Below are positions 6,860 to 14,317 of a DNA stretch of 26,092 nt, one piece after another. Below the pieces are notes generated by a model that searched no databases, was not told where the DNA came from, and saw only the letters and a list, made by a program, of their open reading frames with translations. The stretch is from assembly GCA_023433225.1 (NCBI GenBank), contig JAEZDQ010000007.1, forward strand, positions 1 through 26,092, read 5' to 3'. This DNA comes from Bacteroidota bacterium. GTDB taxonomy: Bacteria; Bacteroidota; Bacteroidia; Flavobacteriales; Weeksellaceae. The translations under genes and the position numbers were made by a program. How positions within the stretch are numbered: the stretch's first letter is position 1; each line of letters starts with the position of its first letter.

Positions 6860-8062
6860 ATGTCAATGCTTAACCGGAAGAAAATTTTATTGGTGGTAAC
6901 CGCAGGGATTGCTGCCTATAAATCCGCATTTCTGGTTCGATTACTTATCAAAAAAGGAGCTGAGGTAAAAGTTATTTTGACGCCTGAAGCCCTTGAATTT
7001 GTCACCCCTCTTACCCTTTCAACCCTTTCCAAAAATCCCGTTGAATGGCAGTTTTCCGATGAAGAAGGGAATTGGAACAACCACGTGGACTTCGGTCTTT
7101 GGGCGGATTATATGGTCATCGCCCCGGCAACTGCACACAGCATATCTAAAATGGCGGACGGAGCCGCAGATAACCTCGCCTTGGCCACTTATCTTTCGGC
7201 AAAGTGCCCCGTATTCATTGCGCCCGCAATGGATTTGGACATGTATAAACATCCGACTACCAAAGAAAATTTGGTGGCATTACAAAGGTTCGGAAATATA
7301 ATTATTCCAGCTGAAGACGGGGAATTGGCAAGCGGCCTTTCCGGTGAGGGTCGGATGGCCGAACCCGAAAACATCATTTCATTTCTGGAAAACCACATTC
7401 AAAAGTCATTGCCATTATTCGGCAAAAAACTATTGGTTTCTGCCGGCCCGACGTATGAAAAAATCGATCCGGTACGTTTCATCGGAAATTTTTCTTCCGG
7501 AAAAATGGGTATTGAAATTGCAAAAGTGGCTGCGTCAAACGGGGCCGAAGTAACCCTCGTCTGTGGTCCATCCAAAGAGCTAACGGAAGGTTTTAACATC
7601 CAACGCATTGACATTGTTTCGGCAGAAGAAATGAAAACCGAAATGGAAAATAATTTCAATGAATCGGATATCGTCATCATGTCGGCTGCAGTAGCGGATT
7701 ACAAAGCCGTTACGCAAGCCAAAGAAAAAATCAAAAAAAATGAAGACGAATTAACAATTCGATTAACCAAAAACCCTGACATTTTAAAAGGCTTGGGCGA
7801 AAAGAAGAGCCATCAGATATTGGTTGGATTCGCATTGGAAACCCACAATGAACTGGAATTCGCCAAAGGAAAACTACAAAAGAAAAACCTGGATTTCGTG
7901 GTTTTAAACTCATTGAACGATGAAGAAGCCGGCTTCCAAAAAGACACCAATAAAATCACGATCATTCCCAGAAACGGAGAACCCGTTTTTTATGAAGCAA
8001 AAAATAAATCAGAAGTTGCGCAAGATATCCTTAACTTTATCGTTGAAAATTATAAAATATGA
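6860..8062 (+). CDS. coaBC: Bifunctional phosphopantothenoylcysteine decarboxylase / phosphopantothenate-cysteine ligase
   Basis: This enzyme performs two steps of coenzyme A synthesis: joining cysteine to 4'-phosphopantothenate, then decarboxylating it to 4'-phosphopantetheine. The 400-residue protein has an N-terminal FMN-dependent CoaC domain with His75 (NNHVDFGLWAD), VIAPATAHSISKMADG, Asn105 in AADNLALATYL and APAMDLDMY. A CoaB domain follows from about residue 190 with SAGPTYEKIDPVRFIGN, FSSGKMGIEIA, SAAVADYKA and LTKNPDILKGLG. The lid motif reads GELASGLSGEGRMAEPE, with Ser158 where E. coli has its catalytic Cys158. The start could be 6860 or 6866 (MLNRKKILL). Its stop overlaps the next start by 4 nt (ATGA), indicating translational coupling. 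Confidence 0.97.
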   Translation: MSMLNRKKILLVVTAGIAAYKSAFLVRLLIKKGAEVKVILTPEALEFVTPLTLSTLSKNPVEWQFSDEEGNWNNHVDFGLWADYMVIAPATAHSISKMADGAADNLALATYLSAKCPVFIAPAMDLDMYKHPTTKENLVALQRFGNIIIPAEDGELASGLSGEGRMAEPENIISFLENHIQKSLPLFGKKLLVSAGPTYEKIDPVRFIGNFSSGKMGIEIAKVAASNGAEVTLVCGPSKELTEGFNIQRIDIVSAEEMKTEMENNFNESDIVIMSAAVADYKAVTQAKEKIKKNEDELTIRLTKNPDILKGLGEKKSHQILVGFALETHNELEFAKGKLQKKNLDFVVLNSLNDEEAGFQKDTNKITIIPRNGEPVFYEAKNKSEVAQDILNFIVENYKI

Positions 8063-8961
8063 ACAAAATTAAGCTGCTGGTAGTAGGTCTGTTGATAAGC
8101 ATGGGCGTTTCCGCCCAAGAGTTCATGGCGACGGTTACAGTTGATTATTCCCAAGTCCAAGGCTCCAATAACCAAGTTTTCCAAACTTTGGAAAAATCGC
8201 TCAGAGACTTTATCAATACCACCAAATGGACTGAAGGCCGTTATAAAATCCATGAAAAAATAGAAGCCAATTTTTTGGTAATCGTAACCGGAAGAAGTGG
8301 CAGCAATTTTCAGGCGCGCCTCCAAATCCAGTCCAGAAGGCCGGTTTATAATTCTACCTATTATACCCCGATTTTGAATTTTGTCGATGCCAATTTCGAT
8401 TTTGAATATACTGAATTTGAAGAATTGATTTTCAATCCGAGAAAGTTCAGCGGGAAAAACCTGACCGATGTGGTCGCCTATTATGTTTATTTCGCATTGG
8501 GGATGGACGCCGATACTTTTCAAAAAGAAGGCGGGACACAATATTTCAATATATGCCGTCAAATCGCAACCAATGCCAGTGGGCAAAGGTACAGCGGATG
8601 GGGAGAAATAGACGGGAACAAAGCCCGTTCTACCCTCATCAACAATATTTTAAAATCAGATAATTCAACTTTGAGGAATCTTTATTACCAATACCACCGC
8701 GTTGGTTTGGACGGAATGAGCGAGAACGAAACACGCGCCAAAAACACCATTGGAAACGCGCTTTTGACCTTAAGTTTTTACCAAAAAGGAAATTATGCGT
8801 TGTTTTATCCTTTGGATTTGTTCTTCATGGCCAAAAAAGATGAAATCGCTAAAATCTTTGGGGGTGGCATGATGTCATCGGTGGATATCGTTGAAATAAA
8901 AGAAATCCTCAATTCACTTTCCCCGACCAACAGCCAACTTTGGAATAACCTGAAAAAATAA
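8059..8961 (+). CDS. porD: DUF4835 family protein, probable type IX secretion protein PorD
   Basis: This 300-residue exported protein has a Sec signal peptide (MNKIKLLVVGLLISMGVSAQ, cleavage after Ala19) and belongs to the family I know as DUF4835. The phrases TVTVDYSQVQGSNNQVFQTL, FNPRKFSGKNLTDVVAYYVY and ALFYPLDLFFMAKKDEI are diagnostic. From memory, this family has been renamed PorD, a periplasmic component needed for type IX secretion; the older name is certain, the functional name less so. It is translationally coupled to coaBC (ATGA overlap) and overlaps recN by one base. The T9SS cargo protein at 11313 shows the organism uses this pathway. Confidence 0.85.
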   Translation: MNKIKLLVVGLLISMGVSAQEFMATVTVDYSQVQGSNNQVFQTLEKSLRDFINTTKWTEGRYKIHEKIEANFLVIVTGRSGSNFQARLQIQSRRPVYNSTYYTPILNFVDANFDFEYTEFEELIFNPRKFSGKNLTDVVAYYVYFALGMDADTFQKEGGTQYFNICRQIATNASGQRYSGWGEIDGNKARSTLINNILKSDNSTLRNLYYQYHRVGLDGMSENETRAKNTIGNALLTLSFYQKGNYALFYPLDLFFMAKKDEIAKIFGGGMMSSVDIVEIKEILNSLSPTNSQLWNNLKK

Positions 8962-10616
8962 TGCTGACCCGTTTATCGGTTTCAAATTTTGCGATTATAG
9001 ATGAGCTGCAATTGCAGTTTGGATCAGGCTTGACCATCATTACCGGTGAAACAGGGGCAGGGAAATCCATTTTACTCGGTGCTTTGAAATTGGTTTTGGG
9101 CGAACGGGCCGATTTGACCCAACTCAATGATCCCGAAAAAAAATGTATTATCGAAGCGGTTTTCGATGTTTCCAATCTTCATTTGAATTCCTTTTTTGAA
9201 GAAAACGAATTGGATTATGAACCCGAATCCATCCTGCGCAGGGAACTTTTGCCCGGCGGAAGGTCGCGCGCCTTCATCAACGATACACCTGTTACACTCG
9301 ATATTTTACAAGAACTGAGTCAGCAACTCATCGACATCCATTCGCAATTCAATGCCGAAAACCTGTTCGATGAAAATTACCAATTACAGATTTTGGATGC
9401 TTATGCACGGCATATTCCTTTGGTAAACCAATACCGCCAAACCTATTTGGAACGCAAGCAAAAACAGTCGGAATTGAACCAAGCCCGAGAGGAATTAGGA
9501 AAGCAATCCTTAGAATCCGATTATAAAAACTTCCTGTTAAACGAGTTAATGGAGGCTAATCTCCAAAACCAAGAATTGGAAGAATTGGAAAAAGAACAAA
9601 GGGCGTTGCAGCATGTCGATGAAATTCAAAAAAACTTGGGAGAAACCCTTTCCAGACTGGATGATCACCAATTAGGGGTTATTTCCATTTTGAATGAAGT
9701 ATCTTCGAACTTACAAAAAATAGCAGATTTTTCCGATGATTTAAACAATCTTTCAGACCGCATTCAATCTACGAAGATTGAATTGACGGATGTCCAAAAC
9801 GAAATCATTTCCAAAATTTCAAAAATGGAATCCAACCCGGAAAGACTCGATACAATCAACGAACGGTTGAATTTGCTGAATGGGCTTTTGGCCAAACACC
9901 GAGTCAATGCTGTTGAGGACTTGATTGAAATCCGAAATGAATTGGATTCCGCTAATTCTGATTTGAATTTATTGGAACATAAAATCGAAAAAATCATTCT
10001 GGAAATAGCAGAATTAGAGCAATCGCTTCAAAATACCGCCCGGAAAATATCTGATGGAAGAAAGAAAGCAATCTCGGAAGTCGAGCGTTTGTTGCTCCAA
10101 ACCCTTTCCAAATTGGGGATGGGAAATTCATCCATGAAAATCGACCTTAATCCGGCAAAAGGGTTCCTGCCGGAAGGAACGGATTTCATCAACATCCTGT
10201 TTACGGCCAATAAAGGTTCGTCGATGAAACCCATCGGCAAATCGGTCTCCGGCGGGGAGCGCTCCCGATTGATGCTTGCGATTAAAAAATTATTATCCTC
10301 ACATCTACAACTACCGACATTGATTCTGGATGAAGTCGATACGGGCGTTTCGGGTAAAGTTGCTGATGAAGTCGGGAAACTCATGCGGGAAATGGCCGAC
10401 GGGATGCAACTGATCAGCATTACCCATTTGCCTCAAGTGGCGGCCAAAGGCAATTACCATTTCAAAGTATTGAAAAACACAGACAACGGCATGACCCAAA
10501 CCCGGGTAAAAACTTTAAATCCTGAAGAAAGGATTCTTGAAATTGCCGAATTAATCAGTGGTTCCAGCATTTCCGACGTTGCGATTCAGCAAGCGCGTGA
10601 ACTGATCATGCCATAA
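8961..10616 (+). CDS. recN: DNA repair protein RecN
   Basis: RecN is an SMC-like ATPase that acts early in repair of double-strand breaks. The 551-residue protein has the expected halves: Walker A GETGAGKS at residues 29-36, a long central coiled coil of roughly residues 150-380 rich in Glu, Leu and Gln, the ABC signature KSVSGGERSRLMLA near residue 427, and Walker B LILDEVDTGVSG near residues 454-465. The C-terminus ends SGSSISDVAIQQARELI, as in RecN. Its ATG shares one base with the preceding stop (TAATG), so it is translationally coupled as the last gene of the bamD operon. I see no T-tailed terminator on its own strand. The hairpin overlapping its stop codon points the other way. Confidence 0.96.
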   Translation: MLTRLSVSNFAIIDELQLQFGSGLTIITGETGAGKSILLGALKLVLGERADLTQLNDPEKKCIIEAVFDVSNLHLNSFFEENELDYEPESILRRELLPGGRSRAFINDTPVTLDILQELSQQLIDIHSQFNAENLFDENYQLQILDAYARHIPLVNQYRQTYLERKQKQSELNQAREELGKQSLESDYKNFLLNELMEANLQNQELEELEKEQRALQHVDEIQKNLGETLSRLDDHQLGVISILNEVSSNLQKIADFSDDLNNLSDRIQSTKIELTDVQNEIISKISKMESNPERLDTINERLNLLNGLLAKHRVNAVEDLIEIRNELDSANSDLNLLEHKIEKIILEIAELEQSLQNTARKISDGRKKAISEVERLLLQTLSKLGMGNSSMKIDLNPAKGFLPEGTDFINILFTANKGSSMKPIGKSVSGGERSRLMLAIKKLLSSHLQLPTLILDEVDTGVSGKVADEVGKLMREMADGMQLISITHLPQVAAKGNYHFKVLKNTDNGMTQTRVKTLNPEERILEIAELISGSSISDVAIQQARELIMP

Positions 10617-10642
10617 AAAACCTCATAGTGAAAACCATGAGG
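10615..10642 (-). terminator. Rho-independent terminator, minus strand
   Basis: On the minus strand the 6-bp stem CCTCAT/ATGAGG with a 10-nt loop is followed directly by TTTTTT, whose last bases overlap the recN stop codon. On the plus strand the tract after the hairpin is not T-rich, so it does not serve recN. It could end the Rrf2 transcript, whose stop is 162 nt upstream, or the candidate small RNA described here. Confidence 0.65.
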
Positions 10643-10734
10643 CATAAATAACTAACACACAAAAAATCTTAAAAAATAAGACTATATTTTAGGTTGAAAA
10701 TAAGGAGGTCAACCGGTAGATTCTTATTTGATTC
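10615..10734 (-). ncRNA. Candidate small structured RNA between recN and the Rrf2 gene
   Basis: A minus-strand unit of about 120 nt has the parts of a small RNA gene. There is a TATATTTG -7 element at 10745-10738 and a predicted start near 10734. A nested hairpin follows, with outer stem AATAAGA/TCTTATT (10728-10722 with 10681-10675) and inner stem GGTTGA/TCAACC (10714-10709 with 10697-10692). The unit ends at the T-tailed terminator at 10642-10615. A further AATC/GATT pairing may extend the outer stem. No open frame of note lies here. It could be a 6S-like or other Flavobacteriia RNA, or just the 3' untranslated region of the Rrf2 gene. Low confidence. Confidence 0.3.
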
Positions 10735-10737
10735 AAA

Positions 10738-10745
10738 CAAATATA
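10738..10745 (-). promoter_or_regulatory. -7 element upstream of the candidate small RNA
   Basis: On the minus strand this reads TATATTTG, a full TAnnTTTG match in a gene-free stretch. No TTTG is present at the expected -33 spacing. The region is AT-rich, so a chance match is possible. Confidence 0.35.
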
Positions 10746-10803
10746 AACAAAGTCTATCTATTAAGTATAGTATTTAGAAAAAAAAATATTATTTATTTTG
10801 AAT

Positions 10804-11211
10804 CTACTTAAGGTCTTCTAATGATTGGCTTTCCAATACCTTAAGGGTCTGGTCGCGCACATTGACCATCACCCGGTTCAACGTACAACTAAGCTCGTCT
10901 TGGCAATCAGCGCATTTTTGGTAATAATTCAAACTGACACAAGGGAGCAGGGCAATCGGTCCGTCCAAAACCCGGATGATAGAAGCAATGGTGATTTCCT
11001 GAGCGGGTTTCAACAAAAAGTAACCACCTCCCTTGCCTTTTTTCGAGGCCAATAAGCCATGTTTTTTCAAATCCAAAAGGATGCCTTCCAAGAATTTCTG
11101 CGGAATCATTTCATTTTGGGAAATTTCGGAAATAAGAATTGGGAACCGCTCAGTATTCCGCGCCAGATACGTCATGGCTTTTAATCCATATTTGGTTTTC
11201 TTTGAAAGCAT
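10804..11211 (-). CDS. Rrf2 family transcriptional regulator with cysteine cluster
   Basis: This 135-residue winged-helix regulator of the Rrf2 family includes IscR, NsrR and CymR among its relatives. The N-terminus MLSKKTKYGLKAMTYLAR and the wing SKKGKGGGYFLLKPAQEI (about residues 56-73) are typical. Four cysteines follow: Cys91, Cys100, Cys103 and Cys109. This suggests an iron-sulfur cluster, but the spacing (X8, X2, X5) differs from IscR (X5, X5). It probably senses iron-sulfur, redox or nitrosative state, or sulfur supply; the target is unknown. It is divergent from the T9SS cargo gene across a 101-nt spacer that holds an inverted repeat (11254-11268), a possible operator. The T-tailed hairpin at 10615-10642 may be its terminator. 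Confidence 0.88.
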   Translation of the reverse strand: MLSKKTKYGLKAMTYLARNTERFPILISEISQNEMIPQKFLEGILLDLKKHGLLASKKGKGGGYFLLKPAQEITIASIIRVLDGPIALLPCVSLNYYQKCADCQDELSCTLNRVMVNVRDQTLKVLESQSLEDLK

Positions 11212-11253
11212 AACGCCCGAATTCTTTATTTTAAGATAATATCAATGTTGAAA

Positions 11254-11268
11254 CCGAACAAATTTCGG
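11254..11268. promoter_or_regulatory. Inverted repeat, possible Rrf2 operator
   Basis: CCGAA-CAAAT-TTCGG is a perfect 5-bp inverted repeat with a 5-nt centre. It lies between the divergent starts of the Rrf2 gene (43 nt away) and the beta-helix gene (45 nt away), where an autoregulating dimer would be expected to bind. No other copy was looked for outside the window. Confidence 0.3.
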
Positions 11269-11312
11269 CAATTAATTCTAACTTGCAAGCTAATTTAAAT
11301 GAAGATTAGAAA

Positions 11313-12776
11313 ATGAAATTAAAAAATTTATCCCTTACACTTTTACTGGCTTCCTCCTTCACTTTTGCCCAATTTTCAACCCCAAACACAGGCGTTCACT
11401 GGACTTTGGACGACATTGCAACGGCTTCACCAACAACGGTGACTATTTCCGGCAACGAATATACCCTGCATGAAAACCTGCTGGTGGAACTGAACGACTC
11501 CCTTTCATTGAATGAAAATTTAGTTTTGAAAATCGCAGCGGGTGTCGAAATTGAAGTCAAAGGTTATTTTCGTAGCGATGCCGGTGAAATCACTATTACT
11601 GCTGAAGATGAAGCGAACCCTTACGAAGGATTTTGGTTTTTTGATACTTCGGAAGGTTTCTTCCAAAATACTTTAATCCAATACGGAGGCGGAATCCGGG
11701 TCGTCACACCCGATTTTGAAATGCACAATTGTGAAATGTCTTACAACGTTTCCGGATCCTCTACCGGTGCCGCGATTTCCTTTTCCAACGGCACCCCGGT
11801 TATAAAGAATTCCACATTTAAATTCAATGCCAACCCGGCAATCAGTTCCGGTGCCAATACTTCTGTGTCCGCCTGGATTGAAGGAAACCATATTGAAGGC
11901 AACAATACCACCAACAACAACCGCCCGCAAATCAACATGGGGCCGAGTGGCGAAGCCGATACCATTCGAATCATCAACAACACCGTCATCGGAGACCGCG
12001 ATTTGACCATGGTTGGCGGGATTTCCGCTTCGAGTCTGGTGGGCGTAACCAATAAAATACTCATTCGTGGCAATACCGTAAGGGACAACCGTTACGGCAT
12101 CACTTCCATGGGCACTTCTTCCGGAATCATCGCTGAGAACATCATCGAAGACAACGACACCGAAGGCCTTCCGATGAACGGTGGCAGCGGAATCAACCTT
12201 TTCAGCACCCAGTTGATTTACCTGACCCAAAACGAAATTCGCAGAAACCTTTGGGGTCTTACACTTCAGGGAACCGCTCAGGTAAATTTGGGCAGCGATG
12301 ACGACGAAGACTTCAATCCGGGGCTGAATGTTTTCAGTGAAAACGGAAACGGTGGCGAGGTGTATGCACTGTTCAACAACACGCCCAATCCGGTCAAAGC
12401 CTTACATAATTGTTGGATCGAAGGCCAGGAATCTACCGAAGAAGATGTGGAAGGTGTGATTGCACACATCATCGATGACCCGGCGTTGGGTGAGGTTTTC
12501 TTTGACCCGTTCGAATGCGGCATACCGGTGATGGCAACAAATGATTTCAATCAAAATTTATTCAATATATACCCGAATCCCGCTTCCCGTTCATTCTTTA
12601 TCGATACAAAGGAAACCGGCCATTTGAATATCTATGATATGAGCGGTAAAAAAGTCCTTTCCCAAAAAGATTTGAACGGAAAAACCCGGATTCAAATCAA
12701 TTTACCCAAAGGAATTTATTTGGTTGAATTTGAAAACGGAACCGAGCGTTCCACCCGCAAGCTAATTGTGAATTAA
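11313..12776 (+). CDS. Secreted right-handed beta-helix protein with type IX sorting domain
   Basis: This 487-residue extracellular or surface protein has a Sec signal peptide (MKLKNLSLTLLLASSFTFAQ, cleavage after Ala19). The middle, about residues 120-330, is built of short repeats rich in Asn, Gly and Ile such as IKNSTFKFNANPAI, WIEGNHIEGNN, IRGNTVRDNRYGI and IYLTQNEIRRNLWG, the pattern of parallel beta-helix (PbH1) proteins. An acidic loop GSDDDEDFNPG may bind calcium. The last 70 residues are a type A T9SS sorting domain: IYPNPASRSFF, LNIYDMSGKKVLS, LPKGIYLVEFENG, ending RKLIVN. Ligand and enzymatic activity are not evident; carbohydrate binding or adhesion is possible. It is divergent from the Rrf2 gene and ends at a strong terminator. 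Confidence 0.88.
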   Translation: MKLKNLSLTLLLASSFTFAQFSTPNTGVHWTLDDIATASPTTVTISGNEYTLHENLLVELNDSLSLNENLVLKIAAGVEIEVKGYFRSDAGEITITAEDEANPYEGFWFFDTSEGFFQNTLIQYGGGIRVVTPDFEMHNCEMSYNVSGSSTGAAISFSNGTPVIKNSTFKFNANPAISSGANTSVSAWIEGNHIEGNNTTNNNRPQINMGPSGEADTIRIINNTVIGDRDLTMVGGISASSLVGVTNKILIRGNTVRDNRYGITSMGTSSGIIAENIIEDNDTEGLPMNGGSGINLFSTQLIYLTQNEIRRNLWGLTLQGTAQVNLGSDDDEDFNPGLNVFSENGNGGEVYALFNNTPNPVKALHNCWIEGQESTEEDVEGVIAHIIDDPALGEVFFDPFECGIPVMATNDFNQNLFNIYPNPASRSFFIDTKETGHLNIYDMSGKKVLSQKDLNGKTRIQINLPKGIYLVEFENGTERSTRKLIVN

Positions 12777-12797
12777 ACCATTCCTTTATAAAGAAAG

Positions 12798-12823
12798 AAA
12801 ACCGGGCGATTGTCCGGTTTTTT
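12798..12823 (+). terminator. Rho-independent terminator of the beta-helix gene
   Basis: AAAACCGG and CCGGTTTT form an 8-bp stem around an 8-nt loop, ending in a run of six Ts. It lies 21 nt after the stop of the T9SS cargo gene, so it is a standard intrinsic terminator for that transcript. The A-tract on the other side could also let it work for the convergent serine hydrolase gene. Confidence 0.85.
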
Positions 12824-12944
12824 GTTGAAGCAAACCGTCCCCGGAGTGCGAGATATTGAAATTCAGTCTCTTATATCTAAATTTCAGATTTAGGTAGTAT
12901 TAACCAGATGGCGCGAATTTAGAATGAAAGTGACCTGATCCGCT

Positions 12945-14249
12945 TCAGTTAGCAGATTTTTCTTGTGCAGATTTCTTTTCGGCAGTGGCTTTGGCTTTGA
13001 CACTGTCGATTTTTTGGTGCAGGTCTTTGAGCGAATCTTCTGCGTCGGAACCTCTTTTCAGAGGGGCTTGGAAGGGATAATCGCCGAAGAGGCTCACCAA
13101 CCGGAATGCGCTGTAAATGGTGCGGTTTCTGCGATTTCCGAGTGCGATGATGGTGGCCTGATTGTCAAAATCACGAACATAAGTGGAATTGTTTCCGTGC
13201 CACCAACCGTTGTGGTAGAGGATCTTATTGCCATTGTCCCATTCCATCAGTCGTATGCCTAACCCGTAATTTTTCACGCCCCGGCTTTCGTAGCTATAGC
13301 CTTTCCAAGCTTTTTCCTTCAGGTTTTTAGGCAGGAATTGATCGGCATACATGGCCATATCCATTTTGAGTAAATCCCGCGGCGTGGAATAAACGTTTTT
13401 ATCGCCATAAGTTGCGTCCAAGTGGTCGTAAGCCCATTCTTTGCCGTTGTATTCATAGGATTTGGAAACTTTTGCCGAATCTTTTTCGAATTCAAAAACA
13501 AAAGTATCGGTCATTCCCAAGGGTTTGAAAACCATATAATCCATGGCTTCTGCATAGGACATTCCGGTAATTTTTTCGATGATGAGTGCAAGCAGGACGT
13601 AATTGGTATTGTTGTAAGCGAATTTTTTTCCGGCTTTGGCGAGCATTTCAGGTTGGTGGTCTATGAGCAGTTGGAGCACGTCTTGGTTGGTCATCATTTT
13701 GGATTTGTCCCAATATTTTTTATCCTCCGAAAGGTGGAGGTAATTGGGCAGCCCACTACGGTGGTTCAGCAAATCCTCGACCGTCACCTCTTCATACGGG
13801 AATCCTTTCAGGTATTTTGCGGCTTTATCGTTGAGTTTTAATTTTTTGTATTCCACCAGTTTCAGGATGGCCAGACCGGTCATGACTTTGGTAATCGAAG
13901 CAATGTGGAGTGGGGTATGAGCGGTGATTCGGGTTTGTTTTTCGGAATCGGAAAAGCCGGAATAATCTTCGTATAAAATCTTCCCGTTTTGCGCAACCAG
14001 AAAGCCTCCGCTCACTTGGGTGCGCTGCCAGAAATCTTTGTAAAAATGGTCTAAAATCCGGTATTTATGAATTTTATCGATTAAATTAACCGGTTGGAAT
14101 TGGAATTCAGCGGCCCAATTGAGCGAATCAAACCGCGGAATGGAATCTTTGTTTTGATCGTATTGAAAGGTTGGGTTTTTGTCTGTTTTGCCACAATTGA
14201 TCAGGGATAAAGAAATAATGGCCATCAAGGCCCACGTCCATTCTTTCAT
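12945..14249 (-). CDS. Serine hydrolase, class C beta-lactamase fold, lipoprotein
   Basis: This 434-residue protein of the class C beta-lactamase/DD-peptidase-like family is probably attached to a membrane facing the periplasm. A lipoprotein signal (MKEWTWALMAIISLSLINC) places the lipidated Cys at 19. The catalytic motifs are all present: S118-x-x-K121 in ASITKVMTG, Y212-N-N in FAYNNTNYVLL, and H346-N-G in LYHNGWWHGNN. DLLNHRSGLPNY is the usual signature between them. The last 35 residues are highly charged (Lys, Glu, Ala) and look like a helical tail not seen in most relatives. Substrate is unknown: peptidoglycan peptides, a D-amino-acid peptide or an ester. It lies 68 nt downstream of the methyltransferase gene on the same strand, so it may be co-transcribed. 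Confidence 0.87.
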   Translation of the reverse strand: MKEWTWALMAIISLSLINCGKTDKNPTFQYDQNKDSIPRFDSLNWAAEFQFQPVNLIDKIHKYRILDHFYKDFWQRTQVSGGFLVAQNGKILYEDYSGFSDSEKQTRITAHTPLHIASITKVMTGLAILKLVEYKKLKLNDKAAKYLKGFPYEEVTVEDLLNHRSGLPNYLHLSEDKKYWDKSKMMTNQDVLQLLIDHQPEMLAKAGKKFAYNNTNYVLLALIIEKITGMSYAEAMDYMVFKPLGMTDTFVFEFEKDSAKVSKSYEYNGKEWAYDHLDATYGDKNVYSTPRDLLKMDMAMYADQFLPKNLKEKAWKGYSYESRGVKNYGLGIRLMEWDNGNKILYHNGWWHGNNSTYVRDFDNQATIIALGNRRNRTIYSAFRLVSLFGDYPFQAPLKRGSDAEDSLKDLHQKIDSVKAKATAEKKSAQEKSAN

Positions 14250-14317
14250 TGTTTTGCTTTCGTTTGCGGGCCAATTTAATATAAAACTTTAAAAAGAAGA
14301 AAAGAATTAACCTTTTG

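Noticed and set aside
10615..10642. Hairpin after recN read as the recN terminator
   Set aside because: The T-tract follows the stem only on the minus strand; on the plus strand it is preceded by As and followed by mixed sequence.
12877..12893. CTAAAT-TTCAG-ATTTAG hairpin downstream of the beta-helix gene
   Set aside because: A six-pair, A/T-rich stem with no T-tail and a strong terminator already 55 nt upstream; too weak to name a function.
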